A stretch of 64,000 nucleotides of DNA from assembly GCA_017656265.1 (NCBI GenBank), contig JACDOD010000008.1:83247-147246 (forward strand). Reading direction: 5' to 3'. Position 1 is the first letter of the stretch; every line of letters begins with the position of its first letter. The DNA is from Bacillaceae bacterium (GTDB lineage Bacteria > Bacillota > Bacilli > Bacillales > Alkalibacillaceae). Shown here piece by piece: positions 28,759 through 36,595 of the stretch. A model generated the notes under the pieces. That model had not been told where the DNA came from. It ran no database searches and saw nothing but the letters and a program-made list of their open reading frames with translations. The position numbers and the translations under genes were made by a program.

Positions 28759-29643
28759 CTATTTTAATCCAGCAGAGGAAAAAGCTTCGATAAAGTATTT
28801 TTGCATAAAGAAAAATACTACTACAACAGGTAATGTCACCAGTGTTGTTGCAGCCCATAATTGTTCAAGAAATTGCCCAGGTATGGTTGTTTTAAACGTG
28901 TATAAACCAAGCTGCAACGTAAACATAGATTCATCTCGCAAATAGAGCAAGGCCATAAATAAATCGTTCCAGCTTGTCATAAAAGCAAGAATTGCAACTG
29001 TAGCTAAAACAGGTTTTGACATCGGCATAATAACTTTAAAAAACACTTGAAATTCATTGGCTCCATCCATTCTTGCAGCTTCTATATACGCGTCTGGAAT
29101 ACCAATTAAAAACTGACGTATTAAGAAAATGTTATATGCACTTAATGCAACCGGGAGGATCATTACTCTATATGTATTGACCCATCCAAAATTAAACATC
29201 ATCACATATGTTGGGATTAGAAGCAAGATTGCCGGAATCATCATTGAACCAATTACAACTTTAAATATAATTTCTCTGCCTGGAAATCTCAGTTTACTAA
29301 GCGCATAAGCGACCATAGCGTTTAATATAACATTTAAAACCGTTACACTTGTTGAAATGATAATTGTATTCTTAAACAGGGTCCCAATATTTAGGGAAGT
29401 AAAAACCTTTATGTACCCTGATAATGTCCAATCTTCTGGAAGGGATAATGGCTGGTGCATAATTTCATTTCCTGGCTTAAATGAATTTAAAATCATTATT
29501 ACAAATGGATATAAGACAACAAGAGATCCTAAAATCAATATTAGATAAATAAGCAGCTTTGCCGCTGAAGGAAGTCTGAAAGGTTTTCGACTCTTATTTA
29601 TTATTGTTTGTGATGTACTTTTATGTTTTGGCTGTAAGTTCAC
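28759..29643 (-). CDS. Carbohydrate ABC transporter permease (MalG type)
   Basis: This 294-residue protein has six predicted membrane segments. The EAA loop EAARMDGANEFQVFFKVIMP is near residue 190, characteristic of MalG/YesQ-type CUT1 permeases. With the permease gene immediately upstream it forms the channel of a sugar importer. No ATPase gene is in the operon, so a shared MsmX-type ATPase elsewhere is expected, as is common in Bacillaceae. Confidence 0.9.
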   Translation of the reverse strand: MNLQPKHKSTSQTIINKSRKPFRLPSAAKLLIYLILILGSLVVLYPFVIMILNSFKPGNEIMHQPLSLPEDWTLSGYIKVFTSLNIGTLFKNTIIISTSVTVLNVILNAMVAYALSKLRFPGREIIFKVVIGSMMIPAILLLIPTYVMMFNFGWVNTYRVMILPVALSAYNIFLIRQFLIGIPDAYIEAARMDGANEFQVFFKVIMPMSKPVLATVAILAFMTSWNDLFMALLYLRDESMFTLQLGLYTFKTTIPGQFLEQLWAATTLVTLPVVVVFFFMQKYFIEAFSSAGLK

Positions 29644-29661
29644 TTATATTTCCCCCTCTTC

Positions 29662-30549
29662 TCAATTCTCTTTTCTGTGGAGGATCTTCCATTGTATCGT
29701 TGTCATTATTAAAATAACAATCGCAAGCAGCAGCCCAATTGCAGACGCATAACCCATAGACATATCATCAAACCCTTTTTTATACAGATATAAAACCGGT
29801 GTTAAACCAGCATTGTACGGTCCGCCTTCTAAGTCAAAAACCATAAATACTTCTGTAAACATCTGCATTCCATTTATCAGGTTCATTGTTAATACAAAAA
29901 CGATCTGCGGTTTAAGAAGGGGCAATGTAATTTTTGTAAATTGCGTCCACCATCTGGCCCCATCAACTCTAGCAGCTTCATATAAAGAAGGATCTATATT
30001 GTAAAGTCCTCCTAAAAAAATGATCATTTGCACAGCAAACCATTTCCAGCTATTAAATACAGCAAGCATCGGCATAGGGAGCCATTCAGAAAATGTCCAA
30101 TAAATAGGCTGGTCAAGAAAACCAATTGACAGTAAAAACAGCTGTATTGGTCCATTTGGATTTGCCAAAAATTCAAAAATAATCATTGCTGCAGCTACAG
30201 ATGTTACGACTGGTAAAAAGTATATAGTACGAAAAATACTGCCTCCCTTTGTAATCTCTTTCAGCAGCAAAGCAAGACCCAGGCCAATGATAAATGTAAG
30301 GGCAATAAATATGGCCTGATTATAAATTATGTTAAAAATAGACTTCCAAAACAAAGAATCCTGTATGCCCTTAATCCAGTTACCGATCCCAACAAACCTT
30401 GCTTTTTCAGGATTAACTATATTAATATCCAAAAAACTCATTTTAAAGGACAAAAAAATAGGATATAAAAGAAAAATGAGAAAATATAAGATCCATGGCA
30501 ATGAGAAGAGATATCCAGAAATCGTTTCTCTTCTGATATTTTTCAGCAC
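29662..30549 (-). CDS. Carbohydrate ABC transporter permease (MalF type)
   Basis: A 295-residue membrane protein opening with LPWILYFLIFLLYPIFLSFK and carrying the EAA loop EAARVDGARWWTQFTKITLP, typical of MalF/YesP/UgpA permeases. It is the partner of the MalG-type protein encoded 18 bp downstream and receives substrate from the lipoprotein encoded upstream. Confidence 0.9.
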   Translation of the reverse strand: MLKNIRRETISGYLFSLPWILYFLIFLLYPIFLSFKMSFLDINIVNPEKARFVGIGNWIKGIQDSLFWKSIFNIIYNQAIFIALTFIIGLGLALLLKEITKGGSIFRTIYFLPVVTSVAAAMIIFEFLANPNGPIQLFLLSIGFLDQPIYWTFSEWLPMPMLAVFNSWKWFAVQMIIFLGGLYNIDPSLYEAARVDGARWWTQFTKITLPLLKPQIVFVLTMNLINGMQMFTEVFMVFDLEGGPYNAGLTPVLYLYKKGFDDMSMGYASAIGLLLAIVILIMTTIQWKILHRKEN

Positions 30550-30600
30550 CTAAATCCCTTCTTTCAAAAAGATCTATTTTTTGCTGGATTTTATAAGATA

Positions 30601-30624
30601 AGCCTGCCGGTAAAACGACAGGCT
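30601..30624 (-). terminator. Intercistronic hairpin between binding protein and permeases
   Basis: AGCCTGCCG and CGACAGGCT form a stem with a six-base loop just after the binding-protein stop codon. There is only a short AT-rich tail on the minus strand. Such hairpins usually stabilise or attenuate the message so that more binding protein than permease is made. Confidence 0.55.
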
Positions 30625-30633
30625 ATTAAATCG

Positions 30634-32001
30634 TTATTGACTAAGCAATTCTCTAGCTTTTTTAGCAGCATCATTTACTGCTTCTTCCGCAGAGATATCA
30701 TCTTTGATTACTGTTCTCACATAATTTTTGAGCAGCATGTTACTTATATCTCCAATTTCTGCAACAGGTTCATTTGGAAGAGCATGTTCCAGCTGATCAA
30801 CAAAAGGCTTGATGTCAGGCTGCTGGAAATATTCATCATCTGTTAGGGACTTTAATGTAGGTAGCTGAGCTAATTCTTTGAGTGATTTCAAGTTAATTTC
30901 ATCTTCCATCATAAATTTAATGAATTCCCATGCCAGTCTTTCACGCTCAGGATCACTCTTGAAAATCATAAGTGAGCGTCCATCGAGAGTCGAATAATGA
31001 GTTTGTCCTTCTTCTGGAACAGGTATTGGTGCCACACCAACATCTTCACCAATTACCATTGGCTTATCCTTCGCTTCGTTTAGGTTAGCTTTCCATCCAT
31101 AACCAAATTGAAGCCACATTCCAACTCGTCTGCTGAAAAAGTCATTGCCATCCATATTTTCTGGAGCATATTTCTGAGCTTTATCCATAAACTCATAAAA
31201 CTCTTTAAGTTTAGCATCTGGTTTATCAAAAACAATGTCAGTCCCTAAATCATTAAAAAGTTGATATTTGCCCTGATTAAAGTTATAGTAGATTTGAGCA
31301 TTCATAGTCCAATACCAGCCGCCCCATGCTAATGCTTCATTCCAGAATACATTTCCATAAATTGGGGCACCATTTTTGTCCGGTAAATTATCAATGGCCT
31401 TAGCAGCTTCTAAGTATTCATCAAAAGTACTCGGGGGATTTTCAGGATCTAAACCGGCCTGTCTAAATAATTCTTTGTTATAAATCATCATTTGAGTTGT
31501 AGCATTCCATGGAACATAGTACTTTCCGCCAAAGTTTTCCTGAATGTATTGTGGTGCAATACGATTAAAAAGTTCTTTTGAACCTGGCATTTTATCTAGA
31601 TTTACAATTAATTTATCTTTTGCATATTTGGCAGGCTGATAACCAAATACCCCTACCAGCACATCTGGCGTATCTCCTGCAGCAATGCGGGCAGTCAGTT
31701 GACCGCCTTCAGGTTCTTGTTCAACATTAACAGTAACATCAGGGTGCCTTTTCATAAATTCTTTGGCCAAGAATTCTTTTGTATGTTTTAAATAATAACC
31801 ACCTGCAGGAACCATAACGGTAATTTCACCGGACAATTTCTCTTCTTTTTCCTCATCTTCGTTTGAGTTCTGGTTTTCCTCACTTTTCGTTTGAGTAGTT
31901 TCTTCATTTGTTTCCGTGTCAGATGTTTCTGAGGAGCAGGCTCCCAAAAACACACTAAACATCATTAATACCAGTATTACTATTAGAGGCGTTTTTTTCA
32001 T
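30634..32001 (-). CDS. Sugar ABC transporter substrate-binding lipoprotein
   Basis: The start is ATG 32001 (MKKTPLIVILVLMMFSVF, then LGACSS), which follows GGAGGAAAAACATA. The frame upstream is not needed. The lipobox LGAC places the lipidated Cys near residue 22. An acidic Asn/Glu-rich linker follows, then a cluster-1 sugar-binding fold (EITVMVPAGGYYLKHTKEFL, WNATTQMMIYNKELFRQAGL, WEFIKFMMEDE). It delivers an oligosaccharide to the permeases encoded downstream. Length 455 residues. Confidence 0.9.
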   Translation of the reverse strand: MKKTPLIVILVLMMFSVFLGACSSETSDTETNEETTQTKSEENQNSNEDEEKEEKLSGEITVMVPAGGYYLKHTKEFLAKEFMKRHPDVTVNVEQEPEGGQLTARIAAGDTPDVLVGVFGYQPAKYAKDKLIVNLDKMPGSKELFNRIAPQYIQENFGGKYYVPWNATTQMMIYNKELFRQAGLDPENPPSTFDEYLEAAKAIDNLPDKNGAPIYGNVFWNEALAWGGWYWTMNAQIYYNFNQGKYQLFNDLGTDIVFDKPDAKLKEFYEFMDKAQKYAPENMDGNDFFSRRVGMWLQFGYGWKANLNEAKDKPMVIGEDVGVAPIPVPEEGQTHYSTLDGRSLMIFKSDPERERLAWEFIKFMMEDEINLKSLKELAQLPTLKSLTDDEYFQQPDIKPFVDQLEHALPNEPVAEIGDISNMLLKNYVRTVIKDDISAEEAVNDAAKKARELLSQ

Positions 32002-32094
32002 TATGTTTTTCCTCCTTTTGTCATCTATTTGCAGTAGCAAGTTTTTGGTCTTTGTTTGTTTTATGTACCACCCCCAATTCAAATGGATTTTTTA

Positions 32095-33087
32095 TTAGGT
32101 TAAAATCTTTGTTGATTCCCTTATTATTAGCTCAGTTGACAGTTTATAAAAATTCTCCGTCTCTTCTCCTTTCAACAGTTGATACAGAATATGAGCAGCC
32201 AGAGCTCCCATTTCATATTTTGGCTGCCGTATCGTTGTTAGAGATGGTCTTGTATATTCTGCAAGCTGAATATCATCAAACCCAATTACGGAAATATCTT
32301 TAGGAACCTCAATTCCTTTCTCTTTAAATGCCCTTAGCCCTCCAAGAGCCATTTCGTCATTCGCAAAGAAAACCGCACTTGGCAGATCTTTTTGGCTAAT
32401 CAGCAGCTTTGCAGCATTATATCCGCCTTCACGGGTAAAGTTCCCTGAGATATTCCACTTTGATTTATAAGGTAAATTGTGTTCTTTTAACGCTCTCTGA
32501 TATCCTTTAAATCTTAAGATATTGTCGTGAGTTGTTACTGGACCACTTACATATGCAATGTGTTTATGACCTAATTCAACCAAATGCTTTGTAGCTAAGT
32601 AGCCGCCTTGTTCATTATCAACTTCAATACTAACAATATGATCACTTTCAATAGAACGATCTAATGCAATAATCGGGAAGCTCTCATGTGCAGCCTGCAC
32701 AAGAAGATCATTTTCAATATTATGAGCGAATACAATCGTTCCATCCACTCGCTTCTCCATTAAAAACTTTACTGCTGTGGAATTATAGCCACCAAAAGAA
32801 CTGCAAGCAACCAGATTGTAACCGTTTTCATAGGATACATCCTGTACTCCTTGTATCAGCTGTGAGTAATATGGGCCAGATAAATCACTTAATATCAAAG
32901 CAATCGTTTTAGTAGATTTGCTTTTAAGATCTGATGCAAAACCATTTTTTTGATAATTTAATTTTTTTGCAGCTTCAAATACTTTTCTCCTGGTTTCTTC
33001 ACTGATTTTCTGTTTGCCATTCAGTGCATAAGAAGCAGTCGATACTGCAACACCTGCCAATTTTGCTACATCTTTAATAGTCGTCAT
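32095..33087 (-). CDS. LacI-family transcriptional regulator
   Basis: The N-terminal LacI helix-turn-helix (TTIKDVAKLAGVAVSTASYA) and hinge (NGKQKISEETRRKV) are followed by a periplasmic-binding-protein-like sensor domain (VIGFDDIQLAEYTRPSLTTI). It heads the carbohydrate operon and should repress it until the sugar is present. Two GAAACG-type dyads upstream are likely operators. It has 330 residues, normal for the family. Confidence 0.92.
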   Translation of the reverse strand: MTTIKDVAKLAGVAVSTASYALNGKQKISEETRRKVFEAAKKLNYQKNGFASDLKSKSTKTIALILSDLSGPYYSQLIQGVQDVSYENGYNLVACSSFGGYNSTAVKFLMEKRVDGTIVFAHNIENDLLVQAAHESFPIIALDRSIESDHIVSIEVDNEQGGYLATKHLVELGHKHIAYVSGPVTTHDNILRFKGYQRALKEHNLPYKSKWNISGNFTREGGYNAAKLLISQKDLPSAVFFANDEMALGGLRAFKEKGIEVPKDISVIGFDDIQLAEYTRPSLTTIRQPKYEMGALAAHILYQLLKGEETENFYKLSTELIIRESTKILT

Positions 33088-33119
33088 AAAAATGCCCTCT
33101 TTTTTAATATTTGAAAATC

Positions 33120-33169
33120 GAAACGTTTCACCTGATTTATAGATTAATACAATTTTAATTGTTTGTCAA
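33120..33169 (-). promoter_or_regulatory. Promoter and operator upstream of the LacI gene
   Basis: On the minus strand TTGACA (33164-33169) with an AT-rich -10 region 17 bp downstream (TAATCT) forms a promoter. The dyad GAAACGTTTC (33120-33129), a typical LacI-family operator core, lies just downstream near the start site. This suggests autorepression of the regulator and the whole operon. Confidence 0.6.
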
Positions 33170-33260
33170 TTATGAAATTTATAATTATTGTTGAATGTAA
33201 ATACCTTTATAACAATGAACCGGGAATGTTTTATTCATCTCTATCTATCTTTTAAATGTA

Positions 33261-33273
33261 TCGAAACGATTCA
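33261..33273. promoter_or_regulatory. Second LacI-type operator candidate
   Basis: TCGAAACGATTCA resembles the operator at 33120 with one arm base changed and lies about 140 bp away, a spacing compatible with looping. The rest of 33274-33385 shows a strong hairpin (33291-33331) but no gene. Confidence 0.4.
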
Positions 33274-33407
33274 ATAACGTAAACAAAGATAGCTTGCATG
33301 CCAGAGCTTCTCATTCTCAGGCAAGCAAGCTTATTTATAGAATTATCATTAATTTGTATCAGTGTTCCTTTTTCTCTCCAATCAATCAACCCCGGCAATA
33401 ACACTCC

Positions 33408-34194
33408 TCTGATTTCACCCGTCCTTTTCTTGCCACAGTAGTGTGTTGGACATCATATTCTTTTTGATACCAATATTTAAACTGTGTAAGGGTCGGTAAT
33501 TTATCTTCATCTTCCAAAACCAGTTTTGGAATACCATTCTCATAATAAAAATCTTTAGCATAGAACTCTCGAATCATCATTTTATAAGCGTCAGATAAAC
33601 TATTTTCCATGGTTGTTAAATAATATTTTTCTAAAGCAACTCTGAATATTTTCTTAGTAGACTCGTCTACGTTAATACCTGTATTTTGGGTTTTTCTGGG
33701 TCGACCTCGTTTTTTATTTCCTGCTGACTTATCTTTTCCTTTTCCTCCTGAACGATGGTAATCCGGCAATAGAGCGTTGATATTTTTTCCTCTCTGCCAA
33801 TATTTCCGTAAGTACTTACGAATCGCAGGGTATGAAACCTGATGCTCTTTTTGGGCATTTTTTATGTGCTTAGCACGTATTTTTTTTCATAAATAGCTGG
33901 CTCATCCTGAACCATATCCTTAATCACATTCCAAGCGTTTTCCCGAATTCGAATATCTTTTTCATCCATTTGTGTTCCAATAGAGGAATATGGATCTTCC
34001 TTGATTTTGATCAATTCTTCCTGAATAAGATCATCGATTACATCTGAGACTTTTCGCTTGAAAGGTAATGCTTTATTATTTTCCCGATCAATATCAATTA
34101 AGTAGCAAATGACATTCCCTGGATCTATCCAAAGAACTCTAAAGGTCTCCTGGGTTCTAACATCCTGAAGAATTTCATTTACAGCAATGTTCAT
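33408..34194 (-). pseudogene. Truncated tnsB of element 2
   Basis: From about 33412 rightward the sequence matches the tnsB of element 1, offset by exactly 20117 bp. It includes the split into a 110-residue N-terminal frame (33862-34194) and the following frame beginning MPDYHRSGGKGKDK. It stops after KGRVK, before the DDE catalytic domain, and continues as unrelated DNA. No transposase activity is possible. Confidence 0.9.
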
Positions 34195-35031
34195 ATGATT
34201 AACCTCTCTTTTACTGCTTCATCTTTAAATGTAAGACTGTTAATAGAGGAAGTTAACTTGAACTTTTTGGTTATATCAAACTCAATAAATTTTCTGGCCA
34301 ACATGTGCTTAAACAAATGTAAAGCTGTACCTTTCTCTAATCCATACAAATGATTAAACTCATTAAGTGCTGTCTTAACTGTCCCTTCCCAACTCTTTAA
34401 AAATTCATATAAATCAAGCAGATAATTCTGATCTGTTTCTTCGGGAAGGAAATAAGCATTGTGTATCCAATTGATGTTCTCGACAATGGTATTTGGCATA
34501 TCTTTCTCGGTTACAATTCCCCAATTGACATTTTGCTCCTGCCAATAACTACATTCGATCATTAACTTTTCGATTGTCCTCTTATCATTTAACTGCTCAC
34601 TGGGTTTAATGGATCTAACTTTGTATACAACCTTATTGTCAATTCTTTGGGTAATAAAAAAATCCGATGTAAATACAATCGGAGTCCTGGTGTTTTGATC
34701 TTCTGGATGTCTAATATTGAGTTTCTCTGCAATATCCAAAGTACGCTGTCGTTCAATAGGAAATTGTTCTCTGATATCTATTACATCATCCGCCCATTCA
34801 AGGAAATAAAAGAAATTTCTCTCTAAATCGGAAAATAAGTGGTGTATACGGGAGGTCTTCCACCCTTTAAGTCGATGGGCTCCCCTTTCGAAGGAACATC
34901 ATGAACCCTTAACCAGGGTTTATAAGAAGCTAATTCTCCCTGTCCCCGACCTTCTTTGTAATATCTAGCTATCTTTTTTTCTGTCCAGCCTGTCTTACGT
35001 TTTGCCATGATAACCTCCATAATATGAAAAA
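33412..35031. repeat. Direct repeat A, about 1.62 kb, copy 1
   Basis: This block appears identical to 53529-55148 at a constant offset of 20117 bp. The 182- and 110-residue frames are identical, and sampled DNA lines match. Similarity breaks sharply at both edges. Recombination between the copies would delete or circularise the 20.1 kb between them. Confidence 0.85.
34191..35008 (-). pseudogene. tnsA copy of element 2 (frameshifted)
   Basis: The sequence is the same as the tnsA of element 1, with ATG at 35008 after GGAGG, the frame ending ...TTYFPI at 34823, and a second frame 34191-34739 (182 residues). The same single-base shift in a G run separates the two. It is kept as an apparently exact duplicate but has no complete partner transposase. 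Confidence 0.85.
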
Positions 35032-35041
35032 ATGCGTGCTT

Positions 35042-35122
35042 GAGAATTTCTTCAGCCTTTCCCAAGCACGCAATTTTTAAACAACTTTTTTATTTTTTAA
35101 ACAACTTTTTTATTTCTGCACA
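35042..35122. repeat. Right end of element 2
   Basis: After the hairpin stem CAAGCACGCA come two AAACAACTTTTTTAT units and the terminus TTTCTGCACA. This is the reverse complement of TGTGCAGAAATAAAAAAGTT. Element 1 has three such units. The last base, 35122, is shared with the target duplication of element 1. Confidence 0.75.
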
Positions 35123-35126
35123 TCTA
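35122..35126. repeat. Target-site duplication ATCTA, left copy
   Basis: ATCTA directly precedes the left end of element 1. The same five bases directly follow its right end at 55261-55265. A 5-bp duplication is the hallmark of Tn7-family insertion. Confidence 0.85.
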
Positions 35127-35276
35127 TGTTTACGAATAAAAAAGTTGTTTAATTTTTAACTCCTAAATACGCATTTCACCGCACCTAAATGAACGGTACG
35201 GTGAAAAAAAGTTGTTTAAAAAATCAAATATCCCTGATTTTGAAACACTTATAATGAATAAAAAAGTTGTTTAAAA
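35127..35276. repeat. Left end of element 1 (lineage A)
   Basis: The terminal TGTTTACG is followed by three TnsB-site-like cores, AAAAAAGTTGTTT, at about 35138-35150, 35204-35220 and 35258-35275. Between the first two is a near-perfect hairpin (TTTCACCGCACC/GGTACGGTGAAA, 35174-35206). Three spaced sites on the left and overlapping sites on the right match the asymmetric end design of Tn7. Confidence 0.8.
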
Positions 35277-35297
35277 ACTAAATTACACTATTTCAAT

Positions 35298-35381
35298 TTA
35301 TATACGCGAATAATATTTGTCTAAACATGTAATAGAGCGTTGTCTCAGTATATGCATAAGGTCAGTAATTTATGACTGTTT
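35298..35381 (-). pseudogene. 3' fragment of an APH-family gene
   Basis: Minus-strand translation gives ITDLMHILRQRSITCLDKYY. It corresponds to the end of the intact kinase encoded at 19437-20366 (MTDQMRMLRQRSIAYLDKYC), with an in-frame stop upstream. Only about 27 codons remain. Its place directly inside the left end is the same as in element 3. Confidence 0.7.
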
Positions 35382-35446
35382 AATTCAATCATGGTATCAT
35401 ATTTTCCTTGAGACAATACTTGATTAAGAGTAGTTTCTACGCAGTT

Positions 35447-36592
35447 CTAGCCTAAATTAAATTCCTTTAAAATTATATTTTTAGCTTTTTTAAAACCCGA
35501 TTGAGAAGTTAAGCCTGCAAATATCCCTCCAACTCCCCAGTCCTTTTCCTCAATAGTACTAGAGAATATTTTATGTTCAAAATTTTTAATAACCTCATCT
35601 GAGAAATCATGATCTTCAAGACACTCCCAAAGTATACTATGAATTGCATTAACACCAGTAGTCTTTTGTAAATAGTAACCCTTACTATAATTAATTTTTA
35701 CAGGTTTGTGGTTAATGTCATTAACTATTTGTTCTTTAAAACAATTAACCCATTTTTTAGAAACCTTGACCCAAGCTTGATTAATAAAATCAGCTATTTT
35801 TTTAGAGTGATCATCAGCATATTTTATTAATTCTTTTTCATTTATGTACTGTCGATCTTTCATATTAGTTTCTATATAATAATTAACTATTTGCCTTAAA
35901 GAATTTACAAAAGCAGATATACCAATTATGCCTAATGCGCCTGGAGCGTTAATATCAAATTTTATAGCATTATTCCAAACTTTAGATTGTAGTTCATTGG
36001 GTTCATTTAAAAAATATGCTACTTTAATTGACATGTGTTTTATCAATTCCTCTTTATCTTTAATTTCTTTTTGTCCAAGAAGGCGATAGTTATGTTCTGC
36101 CAATAGTGTTAAATCAGTTTTTACTTTTTTTGCTTTTGAGTTAATATCTCTAAACACTTCAACTTCTAGAACCCTATTCTCTTCTTCTGTTATTAGAATA
36201 ATTACATTTAACATAAAATTTAAAAAATTAGGATCTTCTTTTGAAGCTTCTTCTAATCCTTTTATCCTATGTTGACCATCCACTATTCTAAAAATTTTAT
36301 GACTTGGAGTCTTAAGTTGAACTAAGTCTGATCTGCTATCGAAAGGCTGGATCAATTCATTAATATCATGTTTATTCACACTAAGAATTATTGAAGTTGG
36401 TAATAACTCTTTATCTTCAAATAATGCTTTTTTAATGTTTAAGTAGTGTTTTCTATCAAGGGGCCTCTGATATCCATAAATATGCTCCCCATAAATTAAT
36501 ACTTCTGAGCTTCGCTGAATATCTTTAAAGCTCATAACCAAACTCAGATACTCTTGTTCAAATTGTTTAAATTTATGTGCAATTAAACTCAA
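35447..36592 (-). CDS. DGQHR-domain protein (DndB/ParB-like), partner of RelA/SpoT-domain gene
   Basis: The 381-residue protein has the DGQHR signature at residues 105-109 (IFRIVDGQHRIKGLEEA). The second family motif VFRDINSKAKKVKTD is near 147, and an N-terminal YQRPLDRKH near 41. DGQHR proteins include DndB, a regulator of phosphorothioate DNA modification, and many undescribed proteins of defence islands. The fold is related to ParB/Srx. It starts 3 bp after the stop of the RelA/SpoT-domain gene, so the pair is an operon. Its role is unknown. It could bind or sense DNA or nucleotides, or act as an antidote. Confidence 0.8.
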   Translation of the reverse strand: MSLIAHKFKQFEQEYLSLVMSFKDIQRSSEVLIYGEHIYGYQRPLDRKHYLNIKKALFEDKELLPTSIILSVNKHDINELIQPFDSRSDLVQLKTPSHKIFRIVDGQHRIKGLEEASKEDPNFLNFMLNVIILITEEENRVLEVEVFRDINSKAKKVKTDLTLLAEHNYRLLGQKEIKDKEELIKHMSIKVAYFLNEPNELQSKVWNNAIKFDINAPGALGIIGISAFVNSLRQIVNYYIETNMKDRQYINEKELIKYADDHSKKIADFINQAWVKVSKKWVNCFKEQIVNDINHKPVKINYSKGYYLQKTTGVNAIHSILWECLEDHDFSDEVIKNFEHKIFSSTIEEKDWGVGGIFAGLTSQSGFKKAKNIILKEFNLG

Positions 36593-36595
36593 AAT

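Larger units (their letters stand above)
22643..35122. mobile_element. Element 2: Tn7-like element with glycosidase cargo, transposition genes truncated
   Basis: A left end starts with TGTTGACAAAATAAAAAAG at 22643, and a right end finishes at TGCACA, 35122. Between them are a carbohydrate operon and only tnsA and the first part of tnsB. tnsC, tnsD and tnsE are absent, so it cannot move by itself. The bases before the left end (ATGAA) do not match the bases that followed the right end before element 1 arrived (TCTAC). The two ends may therefore not come from the same insertion event. Confidence 0.6.

Noticed and set aside
22638..35126. Matching target duplications for element 2
   Set aside because: ATGAA before the left end and TCTAC after the right end (after removing element 1) do not match, so a simple single insertion could not be shown.
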